From: Chryseosolibacter indicum
GTDB taxonomy: Bacteria; Bacteroidota; Bacteroidia; Cytophagales; Cyclobacteriaceae
DNA: 41,973 bases
Direction of reading: 5' to 3'
Assembly: GCF_018598585.1 (NCBI RefSeq)
Contig: NZ_JAHESD010000053.1
Coordinates: forward strand, 1-41,973
A program made the translations under genes and the position numbers. Below are positions 8,395-16,801 of the stretch, in pieces. Below the pieces are notes generated by a model, which searched no databases, was not told the origin of the DNA, and was given only the letters and a program-made list of their open reading frames with translations. How positions within the stretch are numbered: the first letter of the stretch is position 1; every line of letters begins with the position of its first letter.

Positions 8395-8929
8395 AGAATT
8401 TAAACCTGCCTTAGTCTTTCTGGGTAAATTCTTGGTATTCTACTTGGTTGGTAACATCCTTTACGGATTGTTTATAGAATCGTATGGTAAGCGCGCTGAC
8501 CCTATTACAAAAAATGTCGCCAATCAATCTGCTGTAATTTTGAACTTTGTGGCCACTACAGTTAATACTGAAGTTAATCCAGCAGGTCCTACTGTAATGA
8601 TTAAGGCAAATAATGTTGTTGTATTAAGCGTTTTTGAAGGGTGTAACGGCGTGAACGTTATCATTGTGTTTGTGGCGTTCTTGTTCGCTTTTAACAGTAA
8701 GGCAAAAAAACTTGTTTGGTTTCTACTTTTGGGCATTGCTGTTATTCACATTTTTAACCTCCTACGAATCTCACTACTGTATTATACTGCCATTTATAAA
8801 GCAAACTATTTCTATTACTTCCATAAATACTTTTTTACCGCAATCTTATATCTAGTTGTTTTTATGCTTTGGGGTATTTGGATTACTATATTAAATAATG
8901 CGCCTAAGACACAAACAAGTAAAGCATAG
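8378..8929 (+). CDS. xrtF: Exosortase family protein XrtF
   Basis: This multi-spanning membrane transpeptidase of the exosortase/archaeosortase superfamily is thought to cleave C-terminal tripartite signals on the outer face of the inner membrane. All three catalytic residues are in place for the family: Cys89 in FEGCNGVN, Arg130 in NLLRISLLYY, and His149 in FHKYFFTAILY. I use the ATG at 8378 (183 residues). The open frame runs back to a TTG at 8351, but this would deepen the overlap with the aminotransferase gene. The next gene is the known partner of the F-type exosortase, which makes the subtype call firm. Candidate substrates lie further downstream in the same operon. Confidence 0.88.
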   Translation: MLALIKEFKPALVFLGKFLVFYLVGNILYGLFIESYGKRADPITKNVANQSAVILNFVATTVNTEVNPAGPTVMIKANNVVVLSVFEGCNGVNVIIVFVAFLFAFNSKAKKLVWFLLLGIAVIHIFNLLRISLLYYTAIYKANYFYYFHKYFFTAILYLVVFMLWGIWITILNNAPKTQTSKA

Positions 8930-9359
8930 CCTAGTTTTAAGAATAGGTATTGGGATCGCTGCAATTTTAATTTTATCGTCAGTATATATTTTCCAGCGAA
9001 TCAATGTATTTCTGTTGATTCTAAATCTCTTTTCTTTAGAGCTTTCATCGTTTCCTTCCTATACTTCATTTGTTTTCAATAAGACGTTAAGATTAGCTCT
9101 TAATGATCTGGCATGTTTTATGGTCATATGGTCAATATTTCAGGAGAGAAAGCACGTAAGGTTGGCCTGGTTCGTATTTCTCTTGGAAATTTTGGTGATT
9201 CTGCCTTTATATTTATTTATTAAATTAAGTGTAGAGGGTGACACAGAGATATCATCCCCTTTATTGTCACAGATTCACCGAATGGTTGTTAATCCTACTT
9301 TAATGCTCCTTCTTATTTTGGGAATGCTTTATCAGAAAATGGGAAAAGACAATAGGTAG
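8898..9359 (+). CDS. Exosortase F system-associated membrane protein
   Basis: This protein of 153 residues has about four hydrophobic segments: near residues 13-30, 32-50, 70-80 with LACFMVIWSIF, and 90-108, plus a last one at about 130-147. Its size, topology and position directly after xrtF, with a 32-base overlap, match the exosortase F system-associated family that accompanies XrtF in Bacteroidota. Its biochemical role is not known. The overlap suggests coupled translation and a complex with XrtF. It has no motif that would suggest an enzyme. Confidence 0.78.
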   Translation: MRLRHKQVKHSLVLRIGIGIAAILILSSVYIFQRINVFLLILNLFSLELSSFPSYTSFVFNKTLRLALNDLACFMVIWSIFQERKHVRLAWFVFLLEILVILPLYLFIKLSVEGDTEISSPLLSQIHRMVVNPTLMLLLILGMLYQKMGKDNR

Positions 9360-9422
9360 GGTTACTTAAGTAGGTCTTTAAGTGATTAATAGTGGAAAAC
9401 CATTAGTTACTCGATTAATAGC

Positions 9423-9430
9423 TATATTTG
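9423..9430 (+). promoter_or_regulatory. Possible Bacteroidota -7 element (TATATTTG)
   Basis: TATATTTG matches the Bacteroidota -7 consensus TAnnTTTG and lies 19 bases before the ATG of the T9SS cargo gene, in the 89-base gap after the XrtF partner. The -33 region near 9400 (ATTAG) is a poor match. If real, it would give the cargo and the small C-terminal-signal gene their own promoter inside the locus. Confidence 0.35.
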
Positions 9431-9448
9431 ACGCCAGACTGTTAGTAT

Positions 9449-11980
9449 ATGAGGGAAAAATTACCTGTAGTATCTAGTTTACTAGTTAGCATTTTCTTGT
9501 TTGTAAATAATTTTGGTTACGCGGCTGCAATAACTTCAAGAACTACCGGAGGGCCATGGCAGTCTTCCAGTACGTGGAATGGAGGAGTTGTACCGGGACC
9601 GAATGACGATGTTACCATAGCCGGAGCAGTAACGATTAGTAATATCGTTGCCAATGCCAAAAATATAACAATTAATTCAGGAAGAACACTCACTATTTCA
9701 GGATCAGGTGTTTTACACTTCTCTTTACTTACTATTTCAGGTATTGTTAACTTTCAAAGTGCCTTGATTTCAGGAGGTAGCATCTTAAATAACGGCAGCC
9801 TAACTACAAGTGGTGGGACAATTGAATTAACTGGAAATTTTACTAATAATAACCTCTTCAATCATGGTAATGGTACGCTTACCTTCAAAGGAAGTACTAC
9901 ACAAACAATCGCCGGATCTTCCGACTTTTTTAATCTAAACGTTAATGCCGGAGCCCATGTAGTGATAGGAGACGGAGCTGTAGTAATGCTTTATAACATG
10001 TTAACCCTTGGTGGAACAGGGTCAAGTTTTGATGCTGATGGGTCTTCAGGAAGTGGTGAACTTATTTTAGCTTCCGTATCCGATGTGCCGCCGAGTGATG
10101 CTATGATTGCCACAATTCCTTCCGGAGCGACTTTTACAGGGAACGTGACTGTGCAGCGGTTTATGTCTGGCGAAGGTAGAATTTACCGTTACCTATCTTC
10201 ACCTGTCACTAATGCTACGATTGCTGATTGGCAGGATAATTTTTCAATTACTGGAAATTTTACCGGAGCGTCAACCACTGATCCTTCAACCGGTACCAAT
10301 ACGGTGTGTGGTTTTAAAGTTGCGACCAAAACAGGATCGTTGTTTTATTATGATAATTCCGTTTCTCAATACATTGCCTATCCTACAACATCTTCAGCAG
10401 CACCATTAGAGCCTGGAAGAGGTTATTCGGTGTATATCAGACAATGTAATGATCCGATTATTACAGATGTACGCGGCCCTATTAATCAGGGAAGTATTGC
10501 TTTGCCTCTTCAACATAATGCATCGGTGGCTGAAAGCTGGAATCTTGTTGGCAATCCCTATCCATCAACAATACACTGGGGTTCTACTTCAGGATGGACC
10601 AAGAACAACATTGCCCAGCAAATTGCTGTAATGGATAATGGTACTGGTGTCATGCGTTATTCTGATTTGAATCTTGACGGTAATAATGTGGCTACGGGGC
10701 AGGCTTTCTGGGTTAGAACAACAGGAAATTCGCCATCATTAATCATAAATGAGACAGCTAAGTCATCTGTTACAGCCGATTTTTACAGGGAAGGAAAAAA
10801 GGATGAAATCATTTTGTCCCTGAGTAATGGAACAATCACTGATCTTACTAGTTATCGGATTAATGCAGATGCACGGGAAACTTTAGACGACTATGATGCT
10901 CCTAAAATGAATAATTACAGAGCATTTGTAGGAGAAGTTTTTGATCTGGCTACACTTACCCCTAATGGCAGTCAGGCGTTGGCAATTAACGCTGTTCCGC
11001 AAATACAATGTGGACATGTACTACAACTTGTTACAAAAGATATTGCTATCGGAAATTATACGTTAGCGTTAACAGCATTATCGGGTATAATGGAGCAGTT
11101 TAAGTGGATATTAAAAGACAAATATTTAAATAAAGAGGTGGAGTTGTCTGCTGTTAATAAATATGTGTTTACTGTTACCAATGATGCAGCTTCTTATGCT
11201 TCGGATCGTTTACAATTAACTGCTTCAGAAATTCAGGCCGAGCTTTTAAAAAGCGAATCTTTAGTTATATCCGGAGTACAATCGTCTACTCTTTGTAACG
11301 GAGGCCAGGCTGAGTTAAGGGCCGAGCCTGCAGGTGCTGAAGTTAATATCAATTGGTATGAAAGTGAAAGCTCAAAAACTGTTCTCCAAACCAGCGCGAT
11401 ATTTACAACACCTTTGTTACAGGAATCAAGAACATACTATGCGGCTCCGGTCAATTCGCTAGGATGCGAGGGAAAACGAGTAGCAGTTACTGCAACTGTT
11501 ATATCTGTAAAACCTGTCGAGCTTATATTAGACGCAGATATGCGATTGAGATCAAATTATCCGTCTGGGAATGCCTGGTATTTTAATGGAGTTGCTGTTG
11601 AAAATTCGCAGGATCAAACCCTAGTAGCTGATAGATCGGGAGTTTATGAAGTTGAAGTTACAACGAATGGATGTTCAACAAGAGCCGCACGTGAAGTAAC
11701 GGTAACCGACATAGAGCAACCAATTAACCTTACAATTAAAACATATCCTAATCCGGTCGCAGATAAGTTAACTGTGTATGTACAATCATTTGAAGAAGAT
11801 GAACCCATAAGCGCATCAATTGTGTCTTCAACCGGGCAATCCATTGGCAACATAACGTTTACCCGTTCCGGTAAGGAAGTAATAGGAACGTACGATTTCT
11901 TACATGCCCTGCGGGGGATATATTTGTTGCAAGTGATAAAATCTGGCTATATTTACAACTATAAAATAATGAAACAATGA
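9449..11980 (+). CDS. T9SS type A sorting-domain surface protein
   Basis: This is an exported surface protein of 843 residues. It has a signal peptide at about 1-26 (ending near GYAAA), a repetitive beta-rich domain at about 30-215 (STWNGGVVPGPNDDVTIAG, then IT/LTISG turns as in right-handed beta-helices), a module with YRYLSSPV and SWNLVGNPYPS at about 235-470, and an Ig-like domain with CNGGQAELRAEP at about 610-690. A second Ig-like strand set follows, and the C-terminal T9SS signal starts at YPNPVADKLTVYV and ends in LRGIYLLQVIKSG...YNYKIMKQ. It should cross the outer membrane by T9SS and be anchored or released there. Its stop overlaps the next start (ATGA). It may be an adhesin or matrix protein, but no specific function can be read. 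Confidence 0.85.
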   Translation: MREKLPVVSSLLVSIFLFVNNFGYAAAITSRTTGGPWQSSSTWNGGVVPGPNDDVTIAGAVTISNIVANAKNITINSGRTLTISGSGVLHFSLLTISGIVNFQSALISGGSILNNGSLTTSGGTIELTGNFTNNNLFNHGNGTLTFKGSTTQTIAGSSDFFNLNVNAGAHVVIGDGAVVMLYNMLTLGGTGSSFDADGSSGSGELILASVSDVPPSDAMIATIPSGATFTGNVTVQRFMSGEGRIYRYLSSPVTNATIADWQDNFSITGNFTGASTTDPSTGTNTVCGFKVATKTGSLFYYDNSVSQYIAYPTTSSAAPLEPGRGYSVYIRQCNDPIITDVRGPINQGSIALPLQHNASVAESWNLVGNPYPSTIHWGSTSGWTKNNIAQQIAVMDNGTGVMRYSDLNLDGNNVATGQAFWVRTTGNSPSLIINETAKSSVTADFYREGKKDEIILSLSNGTITDLTSYRINADARETLDDYDAPKMNNYRAFVGEVFDLATLTPNGSQALAINAVPQIQCGHVLQLVTKDIAIGNYTLALTALSGIMEQFKWILKDKYLNKEVELSAVNKYVFTVTNDAASYASDRLQLTASEIQAELLKSESLVISGVQSSTLCNGGQAELRAEPAGAEVNINWYESESSKTVLQTSAIFTTPLLQESRTYYAAPVNSLGCEGKRVAVTATVISVKPVELILDADMRLRSNYPSGNAWYFNGVAVENSQDQTLVADRSGVYEVEVTTNGCSTRAAREVTVTDIEQPINLTIKTYPNPVADKLTVYVQSFEEDEPISASIVSSTGQSIGNITFTRSGKEVIGTYDFLHALRGIYLLQVIKSGYIYNYKIMKQ

Positions 11981-12213
11981 TTCCGACGACTAAAGAGTTA
12001 AAAAAAAGACTAAAACTTTTTATACGGCTCTTTATCGTATTGGTTGGCGTTGCTTTTCCTTGTTTTTCTCAACCACCAGGTAATCCAGGATCGGGAGGCA
12101 ATGGGGGGATAGATAATCCTGATGTTCCAATAACCGGCATTGAAATTCTTATTGGATTGGGAGGGCTTTATGGCGCTCGTAAGGTTCATGCCAATTTAAA
12201 GAAAAAACAATAG
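11977..12213 (+). CDS. Small exported protein with PEP-CTERM-like tripartite C-terminus, candidate XrtF substrate
   Basis: The 78-residue protein has a basic N-terminus (KKRLK), a signal-peptide core at about 14-27 and a likely cleavage site near residue 31 (FPCFSQ). A Gly/Pro/Asn linker follows at 32-50, then the motif VPITG at 50-54, a hydrophobic stretch at 53-66 (IEILIGLGGLYG) and a basic tail (ARKVHANLKKKQ). Short motif, membrane helix and basic tail make the tripartite signal that exosortases recognise. From memory it resembles short Bacteroidota proteins labelled PID-CTERM, here with PIT. Almost the whole mature protein is signal. The ATG overlaps the stop of the cargo gene, so the two are translationally coupled. 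Processing by XrtF is inferred, not shown. Confidence 0.75.
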   Translation: MIPTTKELKKRLKLFIRLFIVLVGVAFPCFSQPPGNPGSGGNGGIDNPDVPITGIEILIGLGGLYGARKVHANLKKKQ

Positions 12214-12277
12214 ATCAGGAATTCTATTTTCGCATAAGGTTACTTAAATAACCTTTGTGTTTGTTATATACCCCTCT

Positions 12278-14191
12278 ATGTTTCAATATTCTGTTATTAA
12301 ATGGTTTTATAGCCTCAGCATATTACCTCGCTGGGTTATAATTCTTATTGATATTTTATTTCTTGCCTTCTCAACAGTACTTGCTTATCTATTGCGCTTC
12401 AATTTTGTAATTGAAGACATTATTAAAAATCACTTTTTTTCAGGGCTGATTCTTTCTATAGCTTGCGGGGCAATTTCTATTATTTTTTTAGGAAGCTATA
12501 AAGGCATTGTCCGATATACAGGTATACAGGATGGCGTAAGAATCTTCTTTACACTTATATTAAATTTAGCATTTGTATGTGTAGTAAATCTTGTCGTGTA
12601 TGCTAATACAGGAGTAAACCTTATTCCTTATTCTGTTGTACTTATTTCCTATCTCGCATCATTTCTCTTTTTATTTAACTATCGCCTATTGGTAAAGTAT
12701 GTATTTTCTTTTTATCGAAAAGGTGTACTGAAGAATTCGAAGGTTTTGATTTTTGGTTCTGGGCAAACGGGTCTTATAACAAAGCACGTAATCGATTCGT
12801 CTCCATTATCAAAGGTTTATGGTTTTTTAGAGGATGACGAGCGCAAAATAGGAAAAGTTATAAACGGGTCTAAAATATACAGTGCAAAGCAAGAAGACCT
12901 TGAAGAACTTTTGGTGAATTTAGGAATAGATGAATTAATTATAACCGTAAAGAATTTATCAATTTCGAGAAAGAACGAGTTGGTAGATACCTGCCTGAAG
13001 TTTCATGTAAAGATTCGTATTGTGCCACCAGTTGATCGCTGGGTGAAAGGGGAGTTGAGCCTTAATCAGATTAAGGAGATTAATATCGAAGATCTTTTAG
13101 GCAGGGATGTTATCCGACTTACGAATCCTGAGCTCAGAAAGAATATCGCTGGCAAAAACATTTGTATTACCGGGGCCGCTGGATCTATTGGTTCAGAGTT
13201 AGTGCGGCAGATTGTACAATACCATCCTTCTTCTGTTATACTTATTGATCAGGCTGAATCGCCTTTGTTTGAAATAGACAGGGAAGTACAGTCAATGGAT
13301 ACTGGAGTAAAGGTATACAGCTATGTAGCCGATATTACGCAGGAAGAAAGACTAGTGAAAATTTTTGGTAGTCATCAAATCCATACAATTTTTCATGCTG
13401 CAGCCTATAAGCATGTTCCTTTAATGGAGAGCAATCCCGCTGAAGCTGTACGTTGTAATATTCTAGGTACGAAAATTCTAGCAGACCTTGCTGTTCATTT
13501 CCATGTTGAAAGGTTTGTAATGATATCGACAGACAAGGCGGTTAATCCAACGAACGTGATGGGATGCTCTAAACGGATCGCGGAAATTTACGTTCAGTCG
13601 CTTAACAGACATCTTGAAGATGTAAGTATTAAGCGTACGCGGTTTATAACAACACGCTTTGGTAATGTACTCGGCTCTAATGGTTCGGTTATACCTGTCT
13701 TTAAAAAGCAAATTGAAGCAGGGGGGCCTATTACCGTAACACATCCTTCAATTACCAGGTACTTTATGACAATTCCCGAAGCATGTCAACTTGTACTGGA
13801 AGCTGGTGTTATGGGCCGGGGAGGGGAGATCTTTATCTTTGATATGGGGGAGTCTGTTAAGATTGTTGACCTGGCGAAGAAAATGATATTGCTTTCAGGC
13901 CTTGAACCCGATCGTGATATTGATATTGTATTTACAGGGTTACGAGACGGCGAAAAGCTTTACGAAGAGCTTTTAAATAATCATGAGAACACCATGCCTA
14001 CTCATCATCAAAAGATCATGATTGCGCGTGTACGAGAGTATGAATATGCACGCATTAATCACCTTATCGATCTTTTTAATGATAATGAAGTGGTGGGTAA
14101 TGAATTAAGAATGGTTTCGCTGATGAAGGAGATTGTGCCTGAATATAAAAGCAAGTTCTCCAGGTTTGAAGCGCTTGACACCTCTAAATAA
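12278..14191 (+). CDS. pglF: Membrane-anchored UDP-HexNAc 4,6-dehydratase, PglF/WbpM/CapD family
   Basis: The enzyme converts UDP-GlcNAc to the UDP-4-keto-6-deoxy sugar, the first step towards bacillosamine and QuiNAc/FucNAc. It has four N-terminal membrane helices (about residues 15-140), a first Rossmann domain starting VLIFGSGQTG near 157-166, and the catalytic SDR domain with GAAGSIGSEL near 299-308. This is followed by STDKAVNPTNVMGCSKR, where Lys and Met replace the usual Tyr in the active site, and by TRFGNVLGSNGSVIP. A length of 637 residues is normal for the family. The ATG at 12278 is preferred over the GTG at 12257. It is the only such dehydratase in the window and sits apart from the other sugar genes, after the XrtF module. 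Confidence 0.87.
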   Translation: MFQYSVIKWFYSLSILPRWVIILIDILFLAFSTVLAYLLRFNFVIEDIIKNHFFSGLILSIACGAISIIFLGSYKGIVRYTGIQDGVRIFFTLILNLAFVCVVNLVVYANTGVNLIPYSVVLISYLASFLFLFNYRLLVKYVFSFYRKGVLKNSKVLIFGSGQTGLITKHVIDSSPLSKVYGFLEDDERKIGKVINGSKIYSAKQEDLEELLVNLGIDELIITVKNLSISRKNELVDTCLKFHVKIRIVPPVDRWVKGELSLNQIKEINIEDLLGRDVIRLTNPELRKNIAGKNICITGAAGSIGSELVRQIVQYHPSSVILIDQAESPLFEIDREVQSMDTGVKVYSYVADITQEERLVKIFGSHQIHTIFHAAAYKHVPLMESNPAEAVRCNILGTKILADLAVHFHVERFVMISTDKAVNPTNVMGCSKRIAEIYVQSLNRHLEDVSIKRTRFITTRFGNVLGSNGSVIPVFKKQIEAGGPITVTHPSITRYFMTIPEACQLVLEAGVMGRGGEIFIFDMGESVKIVDLAKKMILLSGLEPDRDIDIVFTGLRDGEKLYEELLNNHENTMPTHHQKIMIARVREYEYARINHLIDLFNDNEVVGNELRMVSLMKEIVPEYKSKFSRFEALDTSK

Positions 14192-14403
14192 TAGCGTGAA
14201 GCATTTGGATAATTATATTTAATAATGGCTTCGCTCGTCCTTGTATCTTAATCTTTCTTTTAATATTTGTTCTTGTATAGACAAGACGTAGAACAGCCTA
14301 TTCGTCTTCTAACAATTAGAGATAAGAGAACCACATAAAATAGAAAACTACAGTATAATTATACTTGCTTTTGCTACGGCTGCAATAACGTACAACTACC
14401 AGT

Positions 14404-14434
14404 AATCCTTCTTTGTTTCTAAGAAGGATTTTTC
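14404..14434 (+). terminator. Intrinsic terminator after the polysaccharide locus
   Basis: A perfect 10-base-pair stem (AATCCTTCTT / AAGAAGGATT) with a 7-base loop is followed by TTTC. It reads as a rho-independent terminator for + strand transcripts leaving the dehydratase gene. Confidence 0.7.
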
Positions 14435-14545
14435 AATTCTGGACCAGTCACTCCCTAAATTTTGAATTATCTTTAATCCAGCTACCAAAGCTCCGTCTTC
14501 ACCTTTAAAGGAAGCTTATCTGCACCATTGAGGTAAGGAGAACTA

Positions 14546-14590
14546 AAATAGAAAGAGGGAATTAACGTAATTAATTCCCTCTTTCTATTT
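14546..14590. terminator. Bidirectional terminator with a 20-bp perfect stem
   Basis: The left arm 14546-14565 (AAATAGAAAGAGGGAATTAA) and right arm 14571-14590 are exact reverse complements around a 5-base loop. It lies 30 bases after the stop of the barrel gene on the - strand and between convergent genes, so it should stop transcription from both sides, although it lacks a long T tract. Confidence 0.75.
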
Positions 14591-14619
14591 ATAATACTTT
14601 TGTACTTTTTATCTTACTA

Positions 14620-15477
14620 CTACCGATGAGAAGGTCTTCTCCTCTTCACACTGTAAATTTTTCGGCCGCCATTAGAAGAGCGACTGAGAAAGGGTAGGTA
14701 ATATCCTATTTTCGCAGTCAGCAACATATAGTTATCTTTTGATGAACCTCCGCGGATTGCACCTGCTCTTGCCAACGGTAAGCCTATTTCAGGTCTTCTG
14801 TCGGCTAGTTTTTGCGCAACAGGATCTGTAAAGGATGCGTTGTCAATGTATCGGCCGCTTACGTCATCAATATAATCTGTAAACAATTTTCTAAATCCTA
14901 CTTCAATTCCAAAGTCAATAAATGGGCTAACCCTCGTTTTAATACCAAAACCATACGGTATTACCACAGTTAAGCGACTGTAATCAACACCTGAAGTTTT
15001 AAGTGGCTGAAGCGCATACTTTTTGCCATCGAGCTCGGCTTTTGGATTAAAATATAGTGCACCTATTCCAGCAAATCCATATGCATTGAATTTAGGTCTT
15101 TGATAGAACCTTCCCTTATGAGGGAAAAGACTAATCTGGCCTGAAAAATTGACTTCGTAGTTGTTTGAAGTAAATGAGAGGTTACGGACCATTAGTGATT
15201 CATTCCCGGTTTTAGCATCATCGCCAGATAGCGTTATCCAGGAAAATTCGCCCCGTACTGCAATTCTTGGGGCTACATTCATCATTACTCCGAGTGATAA
15301 GCTTGGTTTGGCGTCAAGCCCAGTATTGTCTTTCAGATCACCATAATAGGTGCTGCTGTTTATGCCCAAAGTAGCAATTAAACTGCGGTCTCTTCTTATT
15401 GCATAAAAACTTTGTGCACTAGCAGAGACCACAGTTACGACAGTAACCAAACAGGTAAGAAGGTACAGATTACGCAT
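14620..15477 (-). CDS. Outer-membrane beta-barrel protein, DUF6089-like
   Basis: This protein of 285 residues has a signal peptide at about 1-21 (ending SASAQ), followed by alternating hydrophobic and polar strands typical of an outer-membrane barrel (LIATLGINSSTYYGDL, PSLSLGVMMNVAPRIAVRGEFSW, FGIEVGFRKLFTDYIDDVSG). The YYGDL and FTDYIDDVSGRY stretches are those I associate with the DUF6089 family of Bacteroidota. The very C-terminus is basic (SVKRRRPSHR) instead of ending in an aromatic strand, which is unusual for a barrel but seen in this family. The function is unknown. A structural or assembly role in the outer membrane is plausible. It is transcribed towards the polysaccharide locus and ends at the 20-bp terminator. 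Confidence 0.75.
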   Translation of the reverse strand: MRNLYLLTCLVTVVTVVSASAQSFYAIRRDRSLIATLGINSSTYYGDLKDNTGLDAKPSLSLGVMMNVAPRIAVRGEFSWITLSGDDAKTGNESLMVRNLSFTSNNYEVNFSGQISLFPHKGRFYQRPKFNAYGFAGIGALYFNPKAELDGKKYALQPLKTSGVDYSRLTVVIPYGFGIKTRVSPFIDFGIEVGFRKLFTDYIDDVSGRYIDNASFTDPVAQKLADRRPEIGLPLARAGAIRGGSSKDNYMLLTAKIGYYLPFLSRSSNGGRKIYSVKRRRPSHR

Positions 15478-15511
15478 GCCAACAATATTTTTCGAAATAT
15501 ACGAAAAATAC

Positions 15512-16732
15512 TTAGAAACTGCTGCCTAAAACTTCCTTAACCTTCAATGCTGCGTCTTTTAATAAGATAGCTGATTTAACCTTTAATCCTGATTGCTCGA
15601 TAATCTTCGCACCTTCTTCAGCGTTCGTTCCCTGTAAACGGACAATAATTGGTACCCGGATATCGCCGATTTTCTTGTAAGCTTCAACAACGCCATTTGC
15701 AACCCTGTCACATCTTACAATACCACCAAAAATGTTAATCAATATCGCTTTTACGTTAGGATCTTTTAGGATAATCCTAAATCCGGCTTCAACTGTTTCA
15801 GCGTTTGCTCCACCTCCAACATCCAAAAAGTTAGCTGGTTCTCCACCGGAAAGTTTTATAATGTCCATTGTAGCCATCGCAAGCCCTGCTCCATTGACCA
15901 TGCAACCGACGTTTCCATCAAGCTTAACATAATTGAGGCCCGCTTTTCCTGCTTCAACTTCCAAAGGATCTTCTTCTGTTATATCCCTCAGTTCAGCCAA
16001 ATCCTTGTGTCTGTATAAAGCATTATCATCAAGATTTACTTTTGCATCAACAGCAAGAATTTTATTGTCTGATGTTTTTAACAACGGATTAATCTCGAAC
16101 ATTGATGCATCTAAACCTAGATATGCAGCATATAAAGAGTTGATAAACTTAACACCTTCCTTAAAGGCATTTCCTTCCCAACCCATAGAAAAGGCAATTT
16201 TCCTTGCCTGAAATGGCTGTAAACCTACCGTAGGGTCAATCCATTCTTTTACAATTTTATCCGGATGAGTTTCAGCAACTTCTTCGATGTTCATACCACC
16301 TTCGGTAGAAGCCATGATAACAGGACATCCTTTTGAACGATCGAGCAGAATGCTCATGTAGTATTCTTTTGGTTCAGATTCCCCTGGATAATAAACATCT
16401 TCAGCAATCAGAACTTTATTTACTTTTTTGCCTTCAGGACCAGTTTGTATGGTTACTAAAGTACCTCCTAAGATAGCCTTTACCTTTTCAGCGACTTCTC
16501 CCAGGCCTTTTGCCAACACAACTCCTCTAGAACCTGTTTCTTTTACAACACCTTTACCACGGCCTCCAGCATGTATTTGTGACTTAACAACAAACCATTT
16601 TGTTCCTGTTTCTGCCTGAAGTTCTTTTGCAGCCTGAGTCGCACTATCCGGAGTATCTGCAACAATGCCTCTTTGAATGGCAACACCGTAACGTTTAAGG
16701 ATTTCCTTGCCCTGGTATTCGTGTATATTCAT
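15512..16732 (-). CDS. sucC: Succinyl-CoA synthetase beta subunit (ADP-forming)
   Basis: This is the TCA-cycle enzyme subunit that, with the alpha subunit SucD, interconverts succinyl-CoA and succinate with formation of ATP or GTP in the cytoplasm. The N-terminal ATP-grasp domain starts with [17 protein letters not shown] and contains [12 protein letters not shown]. The C-terminal CoA-ligase-like domain has [26 protein letters not shown] and [15 protein letters not shown]. At 406 residues it is slightly longer than the E. coli protein, which is common in Bacteroidota. No sucD is present in the window, so the two subunits are encoded apart. It is divergent from the lolD-like gene with 69 bases between starts. 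Confidence 0.95.
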   Translation of the reverse strand: MNIHEYQGKEILKRYGVAIQRGIVADTPDSATQAAKELQAETGTKWFVVKSQIHAGGRGKGVVKETGSRGVVLAKGLGEVAEKVKAILGGTLVTIQTGPEGKKVNKVLIAEDVYYPGESEPKEYYMSILLDRSKGCPVIMASTEGGMNIEEVAETHPDKIVKEWIDPTVGLQPFQARKIAFSMGWEGNAFKEGVKFINSLYAAYLGLDASMFEINPLLKTSDNKILAVDAKVNLDDNALYRHKDLAELRDITEEDPLEVEAGKAGLNYVKLDGNVGCMVNGAGLAMATMDIIKLSGGEPANFLDVGGGANAETVEAGFRIILKDPNVKAILINIFGGIVRCDRVANGVVEAYKKIGDIRVPIIVRLQGTNAEEGAKIIEQSGLKVKSAILLKDAALKVKEVLGSSF

Positions 16733-16801
16733 TGAATTTTTTGTTTTGGCGTGAAACTAGTTTATTTAATGCTTTAATTCAAGAAAATAATCAAGACAAG
16801 C

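Larger units (their letters stand above)
14192..14619. other. 428-base intergenic region with no gene
   Basis: There is no credible open reading frame between the convergent dehydratase and barrel genes. The region holds two intrinsic terminators, listed separately, and a perfect 14-base AT-rich palindrome at 14352-14365 (AGTATAATTATACT) of unclear meaning. Because the first terminator lies about 210 bases after the dehydratase stop, a long 3' UTR or a small RNA of up to about 200 bases could be present, but I see nothing that proves it. Confidence 0.5.

Noticed and set aside
11977-12213. The 78-residue protein as a lipoprotein
   Set aside because: The cysteine at residue 29 is preceded by AFP, which does not fit a lipobox, and the following residues fit a type I cleavage near residue 31.
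14352-14365. Perfect 14-base palindrome as an operator
   Set aside because: It is almost only A and T and is not near a start codon, so chance is likely. It is only noted within the intergenic entry.
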